Positions 51,134 to 59,013 of a stretch of 64,000 nucleotides of DNA are shown here, in pieces. The stretch spans positions 96,501-160,500 of the forward strand of contig CAZJYX010000004.1 in assembly GCA_964550375.1 (NCBI GenBank), written 5' to 3'. The DNA comes from JAAYXS01 sp964550375. Its GTDB lineage: Bacteria; Planctomycetota; Phycisphaerae; UBA1845; Fen-1342. How positions within the stretch are numbered: the stretch's first letter is position 1; every line of letters begins with the position of its first letter. The position numbers and the translations under genes were made by a program. The notes under the pieces are model-generated. The model ran no database searches and had not been told where the DNA came from. It worked only from the letters and a program-made list of their open reading frames with translations.

Positions 51134-52870
51134 ATGGAAACCCCTAATTCGACCACCGGTGACGGCTCCGACGGGGCCCGCCCCACACCCGCCCGCGACT
51201 TCATCCGCGAGATCATCGACGCGGACAACCGCACCGGCAAACACGGCGGCCGCGTCCACACGCGCTTTCCCCCCGAGCCCAACGGCTACCTCCACATCGG
51301 CCACGCCAAGTCCATCTGCCTGAACTTCGGCATCGCCGAGCAATACGCCGGCAAGTGCAACCTGCGCTTCGACGACACCAACCCCGCCAAAGAAGAGGAT
51401 GAATACGTCCGTTCCATCATCACCGACGTCCACTGGCTCGGCTTCGACTGGCAGGACCGCCTCTTCTTCGCCTCCGACTACTTCGAGCGAATGTACGCCT
51501 GGGCGGTCCAGCTCATCAAGCAGGACCAGGCCTACGTCTGCGACCTCTCCGCCGAACAAACCCGCGAGCTGCGCGGCACGCTCACCCGGCCCGGCCAGAA
51601 CAGCCCCTACCGCGACCGCGGCGTCGCCGAAAACCTCGACCTCTTCGAACGCATGCGCCGTGGCGAGTTCCCCGACGGCTCCCGCACCTTGCGCGCCAAG
51701 ATCGACATGGCCCACCCCAACCTCAACATGCGCGACCCGGTCATGTACCGCATCCTGCACGCCAGCCATCACCGCAGCGGCGACGCCTGGTGCATCTACC
51801 CCATGTACGACTGGGCCCACGGCCTCGAAGACTCCATCGAGAACATCACCCACTCCATCTGCACGCTGGAATTCGAGAACCACCGGCCCCTCTACGATTG
51901 GTTCCTCGACGCCCTGGGCATCTACCACCCGCAGCAGATCGAGTTCGCCCGCCTCAACCTGACCTATACCGTCATGAGCAAGCGCAAGCTGCTCGAGCTG
52001 GTCCGCGAAGGCCACGTCCGCGGCTGGGACGACCCGCGCATGCCTACCATCTCCGGCCTGCGCCGCCGCGGCTACACCCCCGGCGCCATCCGCAACTTCT
52101 GCCGCCGCATCGGCGTCTCCAAGTACGACGGCATCGTCGATGTCGCCCTGCTCGAACACACGCTGCGCGAAGACCTCAACAAGTCCGCCCCACGCGTCAT
52201 GGCCGTCCTGCAGCCCCTGCGCCTCGTCATCGACAACTACCCCGCGGACCAGGTCGAGCAGCTCGAAGCCGTCAACAACCCCGAAGACCCCAGCGCCGGC
52301 ACGCGCCCGGTACCCTTCTCCCGCGTCCTCTACATCGAGCGCGACGACTTCCGCGAGGACCCGCCCCGCAAGTTCTTCCGCCTGGCTCCCGGCCGCGAAG
52401 TCCGCCTGCGCTACGCCTACTTCATCACCTGCACCGACGTCGTCAAGGACCCCGCCACCGGCGAGATCACCGAGCTGCACTGCACATACGACCCGGCCAC
52501 CCGCGGCGGCGACGCCCCCGACGGTCGCAAGGTCAAGGCCACGCTCCACTGGGTCTCCGCCGCCCACGCCTGCCCGGCCGAGGTCCGTCTCTACGACCAT
52601 CTCTTCATTAAGCCCGACCCCGAGGACGCCCCCGAAGGCCTCGACTACCGCAGCAACCTCAACCCAGACTCGCTCCAGGTGCTGACGGACTGCCACGTCG
52701 AGCCGAGCCTGGCCGACGCCGCCCCGGGCTGCCGCTACCAGTTCGAGCGCCAGGGCTACTTCTGCGTCGATCCGGACTCCCGCACCGGAAACCTCGTCTT
52801 CAATCGCACCGTCCCACTCCGCGACACCTGGGCCAAGATAGAGAAAGCACTACAGACCACCGACGGCTAG
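51134..52870 (+). CDS. glnS: Glutaminyl-tRNA synthetase
   Basis: 578 aa class I synthetase of the GlnRS type. RFPPEPNGYLHIGHAKSIC holds HIGH near residue 55. RFDDTNPAKEEDEYV, YDWAHGLEDSIENITHSICT, and TYTVMSKRKL (KMSKS equivalent MSK near 280) follow. The anticodon-binding beta-barrels are recognisable from FSRVLYIERDDFRED to YQFERQGYFCVD. ENITHSICTLEF and the MSK loop fit GlnRS rather than GluRS. Its presence implies direct Gln-tRNA charging. It lies 147 bp downstream of tRNA-Gln(CTG), its own substrate. Confidence 0.96.
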   Translation: METPNSTTGDGSDGARPTPARDFIREIIDADNRTGKHGGRVHTRFPPEPNGYLHIGHAKSICLNFGIAEQYAGKCNLRFDDTNPAKEEDEYVRSIITDVHWLGFDWQDRLFFASDYFERMYAWAVQLIKQDQAYVCDLSAEQTRELRGTLTRPGQNSPYRDRGVAENLDLFERMRRGEFPDGSRTLRAKIDMAHPNLNMRDPVMYRILHASHHRSGDAWCIYPMYDWAHGLEDSIENITHSICTLEFENHRPLYDWFLDALGIYHPQQIEFARLNLTYTVMSKRKLLELVREGHVRGWDDPRMPTISGLRRRGYTPGAIRNFCRRIGVSKYDGIVDVALLEHTLREDLNKSAPRVMAVLQPLRLVIDNYPADQVEQLEAVNNPEDPSAGTRPVPFSRVLYIERDDFREDPPRKFFRLAPGREVRLRYAYFITCTDVVKDPATGEITELHCTYDPATRGGDAPDGRKVKATLHWVSAAHACPAEVRLYDHLFIKPDPEDAPEGLDYRSNLNPDSLQVLTDCHVEPSLADAAPGCRYQFERQGYFCVDPDSRTGNLVFNRTVPLRDTWAKIEKALQTTDG

Positions 52871-52912
52871 TACCCCACAACACTCCCGCTACCGAAAAAC
52901 TCGATTCCGCGC

Positions 52913-52941
52913 TTGCCCTCTGATACAGGCAGGGGTATTAT
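52913..52941 (+). promoter_or_regulatory. Promoter of candidate small RNA
   Basis: TTGCCC (52913-52918) and TATTAT (52936-52941) are 17 bp apart. The predicted start is near 52948. No start codon with a ribosome-binding site follows before the terminator. Confidence 0.6.
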
Positions 52942-52947
52942 CAACAT

Positions 52948-53033
52948 AGCGGAAAGCGGATTCAGAACCCCGGGCCGGATTGCGTCGGTGTACGTGTCCC
53001 CCCCGCACGTCCCGACCGCCGGCCCATTTTTTT
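52948..53033 (+). ncRNA. Candidate 86-nt small RNA
   Basis: A short unit lies between a good sigma-70 promoter (52913-52941) and an intrinsic terminator ending in T7 at 53027-53033. The first 24 nt are purine-rich and unstructured (GCGGAAAGCGGATTCAGAAC). The rest folds into one long three-part stem. No open frame with a start codon is present. The tolC gene has its own promoter downstream, so this transcript is independent of tolC. It does not match tRNA, SRP RNA, 6S or tmRNA signatures. The alternative is that the stem simply terminates glnS and the promoter is fortuitous. Confidence 0.45.
52972..53033 (+). terminator. Long stem terminator
   Basis: GGGCCGG (52972-52978) pairs with CCGGCCC (53019-53025); GTCGG (52984-52988) with CCGAC (53012-53016); ACGTG (52992-52996) with CACGT (53006-53010). 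T7 follows at 53027-53033. It ends either the candidate small RNA, glnS, or both. Confidence 0.75.
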
Positions 53034-53190
53034 CGCCCACTCATTCCCGCCCGCTGCGCCTCCCGCCTCCTCCACGATGCCCGATCGAACACCGGCCCGC
53101 GCGCTCCACTACAGTAACAACGTGACCATGCCCGCTTGTCGGAAACTGTGAACACCGCCTCACACCCCCCGCGCCCGCCCACCACGCGGT

Positions 53191-53219
53191 TTGACACTCC
53201 TCTGAGGCCCACCTATCAT
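53191..53219 (+). promoter_or_regulatory. Promoter of the TolC-family gene
   Basis: TTGACA (53191-53196) and TATCAT (53214-53219) are 17 bp apart, nearly consensus. The leader would be about 58 nt. Confidence 0.75.
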
Positions 53220-53283
53220 CGTCGCCCTGCGGCACACGCCGGGCGCGGCGGCATCTAGTGCATGACGTAGTGGAGACGAGAGT

Positions 53284-55149
53284 ATGCTTCACCGTGGGTG
53301 GCGACAGGGGTTGGCGCAGCTCGGACTGGCGATCATCGTGGTCGGCGGACTGCTGACCGGCGGCTGCCACGCCGCCGTCGAAGATCGCCAGATCGACACC
53401 TCCATCAGCTCATACCGCGACCGCATGCTGGTCCAGCACCAGGAGCAGGCCGCCCAGGCAGCTACGCCGCGCGGCGCGCAGCCCGTCCCCTGGCGGCCCG
53501 ACCTGCCCGCCCGCGAAGCCCTCATGACGGAAACCGGCCCCGATGCCGCACCCACGCCGACGGAGATCCTGGCGCAGATCCCCGATCCGGTCGAAGCCGC
53601 CCAGGTATTCGAGGAACGCTTAAGCCAGCTCCGCGCCGCCCCCCAGCCGGACCCCCGCGTCATCGGCAACTACGAGAAGGTCAAGGACCGCGCCCTGGAA
53701 TACCTCCAGATGGTCGCGCGCCCCCAACAGGTGCGGCTGAGCCTCGCCGAGTGCGTCCAGCGCGCCATCGCGAACAACTACTCTATCCGCTTCGAGGCCT
53801 ACAATCCGGCCATCAGCCAAACCCAGCTCATCGAGGCCCAGGCCGCCTTCGATGCCGAGTTCTTCCTCGACAGCTCCTGGTCCAAGCTCGATCAGGCCAC
53901 GACCTCGGCCTTCGTTCCATCCACCAGCGACACCCGCGCCATCAAGGGCGGCTTCCGTAAGCTGCTGCCTACCGGCATGCAGGTCTCCACCCACATCGGC
54001 CAGCAGCGCACCAAGAACAACCTGCCATCTGAATTCCAGACCCTCAACCCCAGCTACTCCACCAGTTTCGTCGCCACGTTAACCCAGCCCCTGCTGCGCG
54101 GCTTCGGCCTCGACTACAACCGCCGCTATATCCTCATCGCTCAGGCCGAGCACGACATCGCCCGCGAGCGCTTCATCCAGAAAGTGCGCGACACCCTCCT
54201 GAGCGTCGAGCAGGCCTACTGGGCGCTGGCCGAGGCCCGCCGTACCGCCGCTATCCTGGCCGAATCCGTCGCCCAGAACTACGTCACCTACGAGGGCATC
54301 TGGCAACGCCGCCTTCACGACGCCACCCGCGTCGAGCTCGCCAACTCCCGCTCCCGCTGGCGCACCCGCGAAGTCGAGTACCAGGAGCGCATCAAGAACA
54401 TCCGCGATGCCGAGGACCGCCTCAAGAGCCTGCTCAACGACCCCGACCTGCTGCTCTCCGCCGACCTTGAGCTTATCCCCACCGAGACCCCCATGGTTGC
54501 GGCCCTGTCGCTCGACCAACTTGCCCTGGTTCGCACGGCCCTCGATCAACGCAGCGAGATCCGCGAGGCCCGCCGCACCATCGACCGCGCCCGCATTCAA
54601 ACCGCCGCCGCCAAGAACGAAACGCTGCCGCGCCTCGACCTCTCCTTCCAATACGAAGTCCAGGGCATCGGCCCCAGTGCCGATTCCTCCTTCGATAACC
54701 TCACGACCAACCGCTTCATCTCCTACACTGTCCAGGCCCAGTTCTCGTACCCAATCGGGAACCGTGGCCGCCAGGCCGCCCACCGCCGCGCGCGGCTCCA
54801 GGAATCTCAGTCCGTCGTCAACCTCCACGCCGCTACCGACACCATCGTCAACGAAGTCAACACCGCCGTGCGCGCCCTGGTCGTTCGCCACGCCCAGATC
54901 CCGCCGCAGCTCGACGCCGTCCACGCCGCCGACAGCAACATGCAGGCTTACCAGGCCCGCACCCAGAAGATCGACCCGCTCTTCCTGGAGAACGAGCTCA
55001 GCGCCGTCGAGCGCCTGGCCCAGGCCCGCACCACCCTGCTGGCCGTCGTAACCCAATACAACACCGCCATCGTCGGACTCGAGAAGGCCAAGGGCACCCT
55101 CCTCGACTACAACAACGTCGTCGTCAGCGACCTCCAGCCCGAACGCTGA
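53284..55149 (+). CDS. TolC-family outer membrane efflux protein
   Basis: 621 aa. A lipobox (LTGGC near residue 28) suggests lipidation as in OprM-type channels. About 120 residues of Pro/Ala/Gln-rich linker precede the TolC core. The core shows two related halves: VRLSLAECVQRAIANNYSIR opens the first and LDQLALVRTALDQRSEIREA opens the second, each followed by long amphipathic helices (LIEAQAAFDAEF; RARIQTAAAKNETLPRLDLS) and strands. It is an outer-membrane exit duct for export or efflux pumps; no membrane fusion protein or pump gene is adjacent. A strong promoter lies at 53191-53219. Confidence 0.9.
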   Translation: MLHRGWRQGLAQLGLAIIVVGGLLTGGCHAAVEDRQIDTSISSYRDRMLVQHQEQAAQAATPRGAQPVPWRPDLPAREALMTETGPDAAPTPTEILAQIPDPVEAAQVFEERLSQLRAAPQPDPRVIGNYEKVKDRALEYLQMVARPQQVRLSLAECVQRAIANNYSIRFEAYNPAISQTQLIEAQAAFDAEFFLDSSWSKLDQATTSAFVPSTSDTRAIKGGFRKLLPTGMQVSTHIGQQRTKNNLPSEFQTLNPSYSTSFVATLTQPLLRGFGLDYNRRYILIAQAEHDIARERFIQKVRDTLLSVEQAYWALAEARRTAAILAESVAQNYVTYEGIWQRRLHDATRVELANSRSRWRTREVEYQERIKNIRDAEDRLKSLLNDPDLLLSADLELIPTETPMVAALSLDQLALVRTALDQRSEIREARRTIDRARIQTAAAKNETLPRLDLSFQYEVQGIGPSADSSFDNLTTNRFISYTVQAQFSYPIGNRGRQAAHRRARLQESQSVVNLHAATDTIVNEVNTAVRALVVRHAQIPPQLDAVHAADSNMQAYQARTQKIDPLFLENELSAVERLAQARTTLLAVVTQYNTAIVGLEKAKGTLLDYNNVVVSDLQPER

Positions 55150-55218
55150 CCCGAACGCCCGCTGAACCCAACGCTAACCGCAGACAGACCCCCCGCTGCC
55201 CAAACCGCGCCCCTATCC

Positions 55219-56382
55219 TCAGACCGGCACTTCCCCCAACAACCCAATCGCCAGCCGCTCGCATACCAGCACCGGCGCCACGTTCTGATCCAGCAGCCGC
55301 TCGGCGTGCTGCACCGCCCGAATGCAACCTTCAATCTCATCCACGCCCTGCCGCCCCGCCAAAGCGGCCGCCCGCCGCTCCTGACTCGCCAGCCGCGCCC
55401 CACCCACGACACCCGCCCGCACCACCAGCGCCTCCCGGTAAACCATCGCCACCAGCATGAACACCAGCTTCAACGCCGTCCGCAGTTCGTCCGTCGACAG
55501 CGACTTCGCCGCCCCGCTCACCGCCGGCTCAGCTCCCCCCCCGTCATCCTCAGCCGCCCCAGCCTCAGCCTCATCCGGCTCCTCCGCCCCGCGACTGCGC
55601 AGCCCCAGGCCGCCCGCGCTCTCAATCAAGCGCTCCGCGAACCGACTCGGACCACCACTCTCCAACTCGTCCAGGCTCGCCCCCACCTCGTCGAGCGCCG
55701 CCAACATTCCGCAGCGCTGCCATTGCACTGCCGCCCCCAGCCGACCATCCGCCAGCAGCGCCAGTGCCCGCGCCGCCTCCACCTTCACCCCGCCACGCTC
55801 AACCAGATGCCGCTCAATGAAGTCCGGCGGCAGCAGCCCAAACGGCACCCGCTGACACCGCGACCGGATCGTCGGCAACAGCCGCTCCGCCGCCGCGCTC
55901 ACCAGGATCAGGCAACTCTGCCCCGGCGGCTCCTCCAGCGTCTTCAGCAGCGCGTTCTGCGCCCCCTCGTTCATCCGCTCCGCCTCGCGGATCACGAATA
56001 CGCGCCGCCCCCCCAGGCTCGGCTTGCTGGCCGCCGGCTCGATCAGAAAGTGCCGGATCACGTCAACCGCCAGGAACAACCCCTTGCTCGTCCGCACCGC
56101 CCGATCCGGATGCAGCTTGTGCAGCCGCCGCTCAATCACATGCAGGTCAGGGTGGTTCCCCCCGGCCACCAGCCGGCACGCCCGACAGGTGCCACACGCG
56201 TCCGCGTCCGGCTCAACATCCGCCTCACACAACAACCGCGCCGCCAGCGCCCGCGCCGTCAACTCCTTGCCAACCCCCTCCGGCCCCTCGAACAGGTAGG
56301 CATGCGGCATCCGCCCGCTGCGCAATGCCCGCCGCACAACCGACAGCGCCCGCTCCTGATGCTCCACGTCACGGAAACGCAC
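55219..56382 (-). CDS. holB: DNA polymerase III delta-prime subunit
   Basis: 387 aa from the GTG at 56382, with AGGAGG 9 nt upstream; its start overlaps the tmk end by 14 nt. AAA+ features: HAYLFEGPEGVGKELTARAL (P-loop Lys39 but no following Thr/Ser), the zinc cysteines of CGTCRACRLV, LKTLEEPPGQSCLILVSA and PTIRSRCQRVPF. Loss of the Walker A Thr fits delta-prime, which need not hydrolyse ATP. An acidic low-complexity insert (EEPDEAEAGAAEDDGGG) lies near residue 280. tmk-holB is a widespread gene order. holA is also in this window. Confidence 0.92.
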   Translation of the reverse strand: MRFRDVEHQERALSVVRRALRSGRMPHAYLFEGPEGVGKELTARALAARLLCEADVEPDADACGTCRACRLVAGGNHPDLHVIERRLHKLHPDRAVRTSKGLFLAVDVIRHFLIEPAASKPSLGGRRVFVIREAERMNEGAQNALLKTLEEPPGQSCLILVSAAAERLLPTIRSRCQRVPFGLLPPDFIERHLVERGGVKVEAARALALLADGRLGAAVQWQRCGMLAALDEVGASLDELESGGPSRFAERLIESAGGLGLRSRGAEEPDEAEAGAAEDDGGGAEPAVSGAAKSLSTDELRTALKLVFMLVAMVYREALVVRAGVVGGARLASQERRAAALAGRQGVDEIEGCIRAVQHAERLLDQNVAPVLVCERLAIGLLGEVPV

Positions 56383-57010
56383 GCCGCAACGCCTCCTGCA
56401 AATCGCCCAACACCGCAGCCACGTCCCGGGCCCCGTCAATCAGTACCACCGGCGCCGGGTACACCGCCGGCAGTTCCCGAAACAGCTCCCGCACCCGCCG
56501 ATGAAACTCCAGCGGCCGCCGCTCCATCGCATCGCGCGCCGCCCCCTCTGCCTGCAGCGCCCGCTGACCACTACGCTCCAACCCCACTTCCGCCGGCACA
56601 TCCAGAACCAGCGTCAGGTCCGGCCAGGTCTCGCCCACGGCGTAACGCCCCAGCTCCAGCACCCGCGCCCGCGGGTAGCCCGCCGCCACCTGGTACGCGC
56701 ACGTCGCCGAAATGAACCTGTCGCACAACACCGTTCGCCCGGCCGCCAGCGCCGGCCGCACCACCTCCGCCACAAGCTGCGCCCGCGCCGCCATGAACAA
56801 CAGCGCCTCGCAAGTCGGATCCATGTCCGATAAATCATGCCCCAGCAGCACGTGCCGGATCCGCTCGGCAATCACCGTCCCGCCGGGGTCGCGCGTGCAG
56901 ACGCAACTGCCGCCCGCCGACTCGATCCACACCGCCAGCCGCGCGAGTTGCGTGCCCTTGCCGGCACCGTCGCCGCCGTCCAGAACGATGAACTTGCCCG
57001 CCAGGTTCAT
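56369..57010 (-). CDS. tmk: Thymidylate kinase
   Basis: 213 aa. The P-loop is LDGGDGAGKGTQ (Lys18), with Gly where most members have Ser after Lys. TRDPGGTVIAERIR gives the DR(E)PG-type loop, and DRFISATCAYQVAAG the substrate motif. It phosphorylates dTMP. The ATG at 57010 has no Shine-Dalgarno; TATGGT ends 7 nt before it, so a leaderless message is likely. It diverges from the gene at 57157. Confidence 0.93.
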   Translation of the reverse strand: MNLAGKFIVLDGGDGAGKGTQLARLAVWIESAGGSCVCTRDPGGTVIAERIRHVLLGHDLSDMDPTCEALLFMAARAQLVAEVVRPALAAGRTVLCDRFISATCAYQVAAGYPRARVLELGRYAVGETWPDLTLVLDVPAEVGLERSGQRALQAEGAARDAMERRPLEFHRRVRELFRELPAVYPAPVVLIDGARDVAAVLGDLQEALRRAFP

Positions 57011-57017
57011 TACGCCG

Positions 57018-57046
57018 ACCATAGTCCAATCCGCACACGCCGGCAA
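57018..57046 (-). promoter_or_regulatory. Promoter of tmk-holB, leaderless type
   Basis: On the minus strand TTGCCG (57046-57041) and TATGGT (57023-57018) are 17 bp apart. The -10 ends 7 nt before the tmk ATG. Confidence 0.5.
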
Positions 57047-57078
57047 CTCGCGCCGCCTGTCCGCCGCTCAGCCCCGCG

Positions 57079-57108
57079 TTGACCGCCGCCCAACTGCGCT
57101 GTTACGGT
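57079..57108 (+). promoter_or_regulatory. Candidate promoter of the 57157 gene
   Basis: TTGACC (57079-57084) and TACGGT (57103-57108) are 18 bp apart. The leader would be about 42 nt. It lies back to back with the tmk promoter. Confidence 0.4.
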
Positions 57109-57156
57109 GCCCCCAATGCCGGACGCGCCACGCGCGCCCCCCAACGGAACCAAACC

Positions 57157-57726
57157 ATGGACTGGCTCGCCTGGATACTCCTCGAATCGCTACCGGCCCT
57201 CGCCGCCCTGCTCTTCACCGCCAACTTCATCCTGCTCGTCTATTGGCGCCGCACCGGCCGCCCACGTCCTCTGCTGATCGGCCTGGCCGCCGGCGCCGCC
57301 CTGCTCGCCGTGCAGACCGTCGTCGTAACGCGCCGCGAGCACGCCCTGGGCATCCTCACCGGCATTCAGCAGGACGTGATGACCACGCGCACCACGCACC
57401 TCGCCGACGCCCTGGCCCCCAACTTCCAGGCCGGCGACATGGACCGCAACGAATTCCTCGATTTCGTCACGCGCTGCTACGACCGCGTTGACGTCGCCGC
57501 CGTTCGCCGCGTCAGCTTGACGTTCCTCGACTCCCAACCCGAACACTTCACTATCAAGGTCGCGTACATGGCCGACGTGCGGGCCTCGTTCGGCGGCGGC
57601 TGGTGGCGCAGCACCTGGGAAATCGCCTTCCAGCAGACGCCGCAAGGCTGGCGCATCGCCGGCATCACGCCCCTCTACATCGACGGCATCCCCAACGTCA
57701 CCTGGCAGCGCCTCGGCCAACCCTGA
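57157..57726 (+). CDS. Small membrane protein with a NTF2-like domain, unknown function
   Basis: 189 aa. Two hydrophobic helices (ALAALLFTANFILLVYW; PLLIGLAAGAALLAVQTVVV) anchor it. The soluble remainder starts with a helix (ALAPNFQAGDMDRNEFLDFV) and continues with strands ending WWRSTWEIAFQQTPQGWRIAGITPLYI, a pattern like NTF2/SnoaL folds (W-x-I in the last strands). No catalytic site is evident. The ATG at 57157 is chosen because it starts the first helix; no clear Shine-Dalgarno is present. Confidence 0.75.
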   Translation: MDWLAWILLESLPALAALLFTANFILLVYWRRTGRPRPLLIGLAAGAALLAVQTVVVTRREHALGILTGIQQDVMTTRTTHLADALAPNFQAGDMDRNEFLDFVTRCYDRVDVAAVRRVSLTFLDSQPEHFTIKVAYMADVRASFGGGWWRSTWEIAFQQTPQGWRIAGITPLYIDGIPNVTWQRLGQP

Positions 57727-57831
57727 CCGCCACGCACGCAGTCGGCCTGGCGCCGCGCCCTCCGGCGAATTGAGTGGCCGCGGCGGGGCTGGCAGCCTAT
57801 GATCATGTCCCAAGACAGAGGAGGGTTCACC

Positions 57832-59010
57832 ATGCGACGCCGATTCGTCATCTGCGCGGCGGGGGCAGCCCTTCTGATCGCCGGCCTGGCCGGCTGCGAT
57901 CCCGGTCTGCTCGACCCGTCCGGACGACACGGGCCGCCCCTCACCGACCTCAAAGCGACCGCGGTCGCCGCCCGCTACCTGGCCGGCAAATACCCCGGCA
58001 CCATCAACAGCACACTCAACGACCCCGTCATCGTGTACCACTTCACGTACGCCAACGGCGTTACGCTCTGGGCCCTGCTGCTCTGGCACGAGCGCACCGG
58101 CCACGATGCCCTCCTCGAACAGGTCCGCGCGTCGCTCGCCAAGTACCAGGCCGACGGCCGCTATCGTCCCCACGGCGGCAGCGACCCGATCGACTACCTC
58201 GGCTCCATGGCCCACGCCACGCTGGCCTACTACCTGCATACCGGCGACGAACAGTTCCTTGATGAGGCCCTCGACGCCGCCGACTTCTTCCACGACGGCG
58301 TGTCCCGCACGCCCGAAGGGCTCATCGCCCATCACAGCGCCCCGCAGCGCGGCAAAATCTGGGCCGACGCCCTCTTCATGACCATGCCGCTGATGGCCAA
58401 GGCCGGCGCGGCACTGGACGATCCGGCGTACCACGACGACGTGCTGGCCCAGTTTCGTGGCTTCGATGCCCGGCTGCGCCATCCGCTCGTCGGGCTCTAT
58501 CACCAGGGCTACAACTGGCACGGCTCGGGCCCGACGCCGGGCTTCTGGGGCCGCGCCAACGGCTGGGTCGCGGTGGCCATGACCGAGGCCCTGGACGCCA
58601 TACCTGACGATCATCCGGGCCGCTATGAGCTCCTCGCCCTGTACCAGGACTTCGCGGCCGCCCTCGTCGCCCACCAGGGCCTCGGCGGCATGTGGCACCA
58701 GCTCCTCAACCGGCCGGACAGCTTCGAAGAAACGTCCTGCACCGGCCTCATCACCTACGCCCTGGCCCGCGGCGTCCAGCGCGGCTGGCTGCCGGCCGAA
58801 TACGCGGCCGCCGTCCGCCGCGCGACGGCCGGCCTCAATCGCATGATCTCGCTCACCGGCGACATCGCCAACATCTGCCCCGGCACCCCGCCGCAATCGT
58901 CCGAAAGCGCCTACTTCAACACCACGCCGCGCCGCAACGAATCGCACGGCATCGGTCCCACCCTGCTCGGACTATATGGCGCGGCGCTGATAGAAGACCT
59001 CGCGGAGTGA
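57832..59010 (+). CDS. Glycoside hydrolase family 88/105-like lipoprotein
   Basis: 392 aa. A strong GGAGG lies 8 nt before the ATG at 57832. The lipobox is LAGC. The (alpha/alpha)6-barrel signatures are IWADALFMTMPLMAK, with the likely catalytic Asp, GFWGRANGWVAVAMTEAL, and GTGLITYALARG-like TGLITYALARG. The family removes unsaturated uronic acids from oligosaccharides left by polysaccharide lyases, using hydration of the double bond. The enzyme probably acts at the cell surface on pectin, rhamnogalacturonan or ulvan-type fragments. TATGAT at 57798-57803 may be its -10. An FG-GAP lipoprotein follows 3 bp later. Confidence 0.88.
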   Translation: MRRRFVICAAGAALLIAGLAGCDPGLLDPSGRHGPPLTDLKATAVAARYLAGKYPGTINSTLNDPVIVYHFTYANGVTLWALLLWHERTGHDALLEQVRASLAKYQADGRYRPHGGSDPIDYLGSMAHATLAYYLHTGDEQFLDEALDAADFFHDGVSRTPEGLIAHHSAPQRGKIWADALFMTMPLMAKAGAALDDPAYHDDVLAQFRGFDARLRHPLVGLYHQGYNWHGSGPTPGFWGRANGWVAVAMTEALDAIPDDHPGRYELLALYQDFAAALVAHQGLGGMWHQLLNRPDSFEETSCTGLITYALARGVQRGWLPAEYAAAVRRATAGLNRMISLTGDIANICPGTPPQSSESAYFNTTPRRNESHGIGPTLLGLYGAALIEDLAE

Positions 59011-59013
59011 GCC

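Larger units (their letters stand above)
52871..53283 (+). other. glnS-tolC intergenic region with two promoters and a terminator
   Basis: 413 bp without a protein gene. In order it holds promoter TTGCCC-N17-TATTAT (52913-52941), a long hairpin with T7 (52972-53033), and promoter TTGACA-N17-TATCAT (53191-53219) for the TolC gene. The first promoter and the terminator frame a short unit that is a candidate small RNA. Confidence 0.8.

Noticed and set aside
52948..53033. SRP (4.5S) RNA
   Set aside because: The size and hairpin are suggestive, but the conserved GGAA loop and AGCA internal loop of the SRP domain IV are absent.
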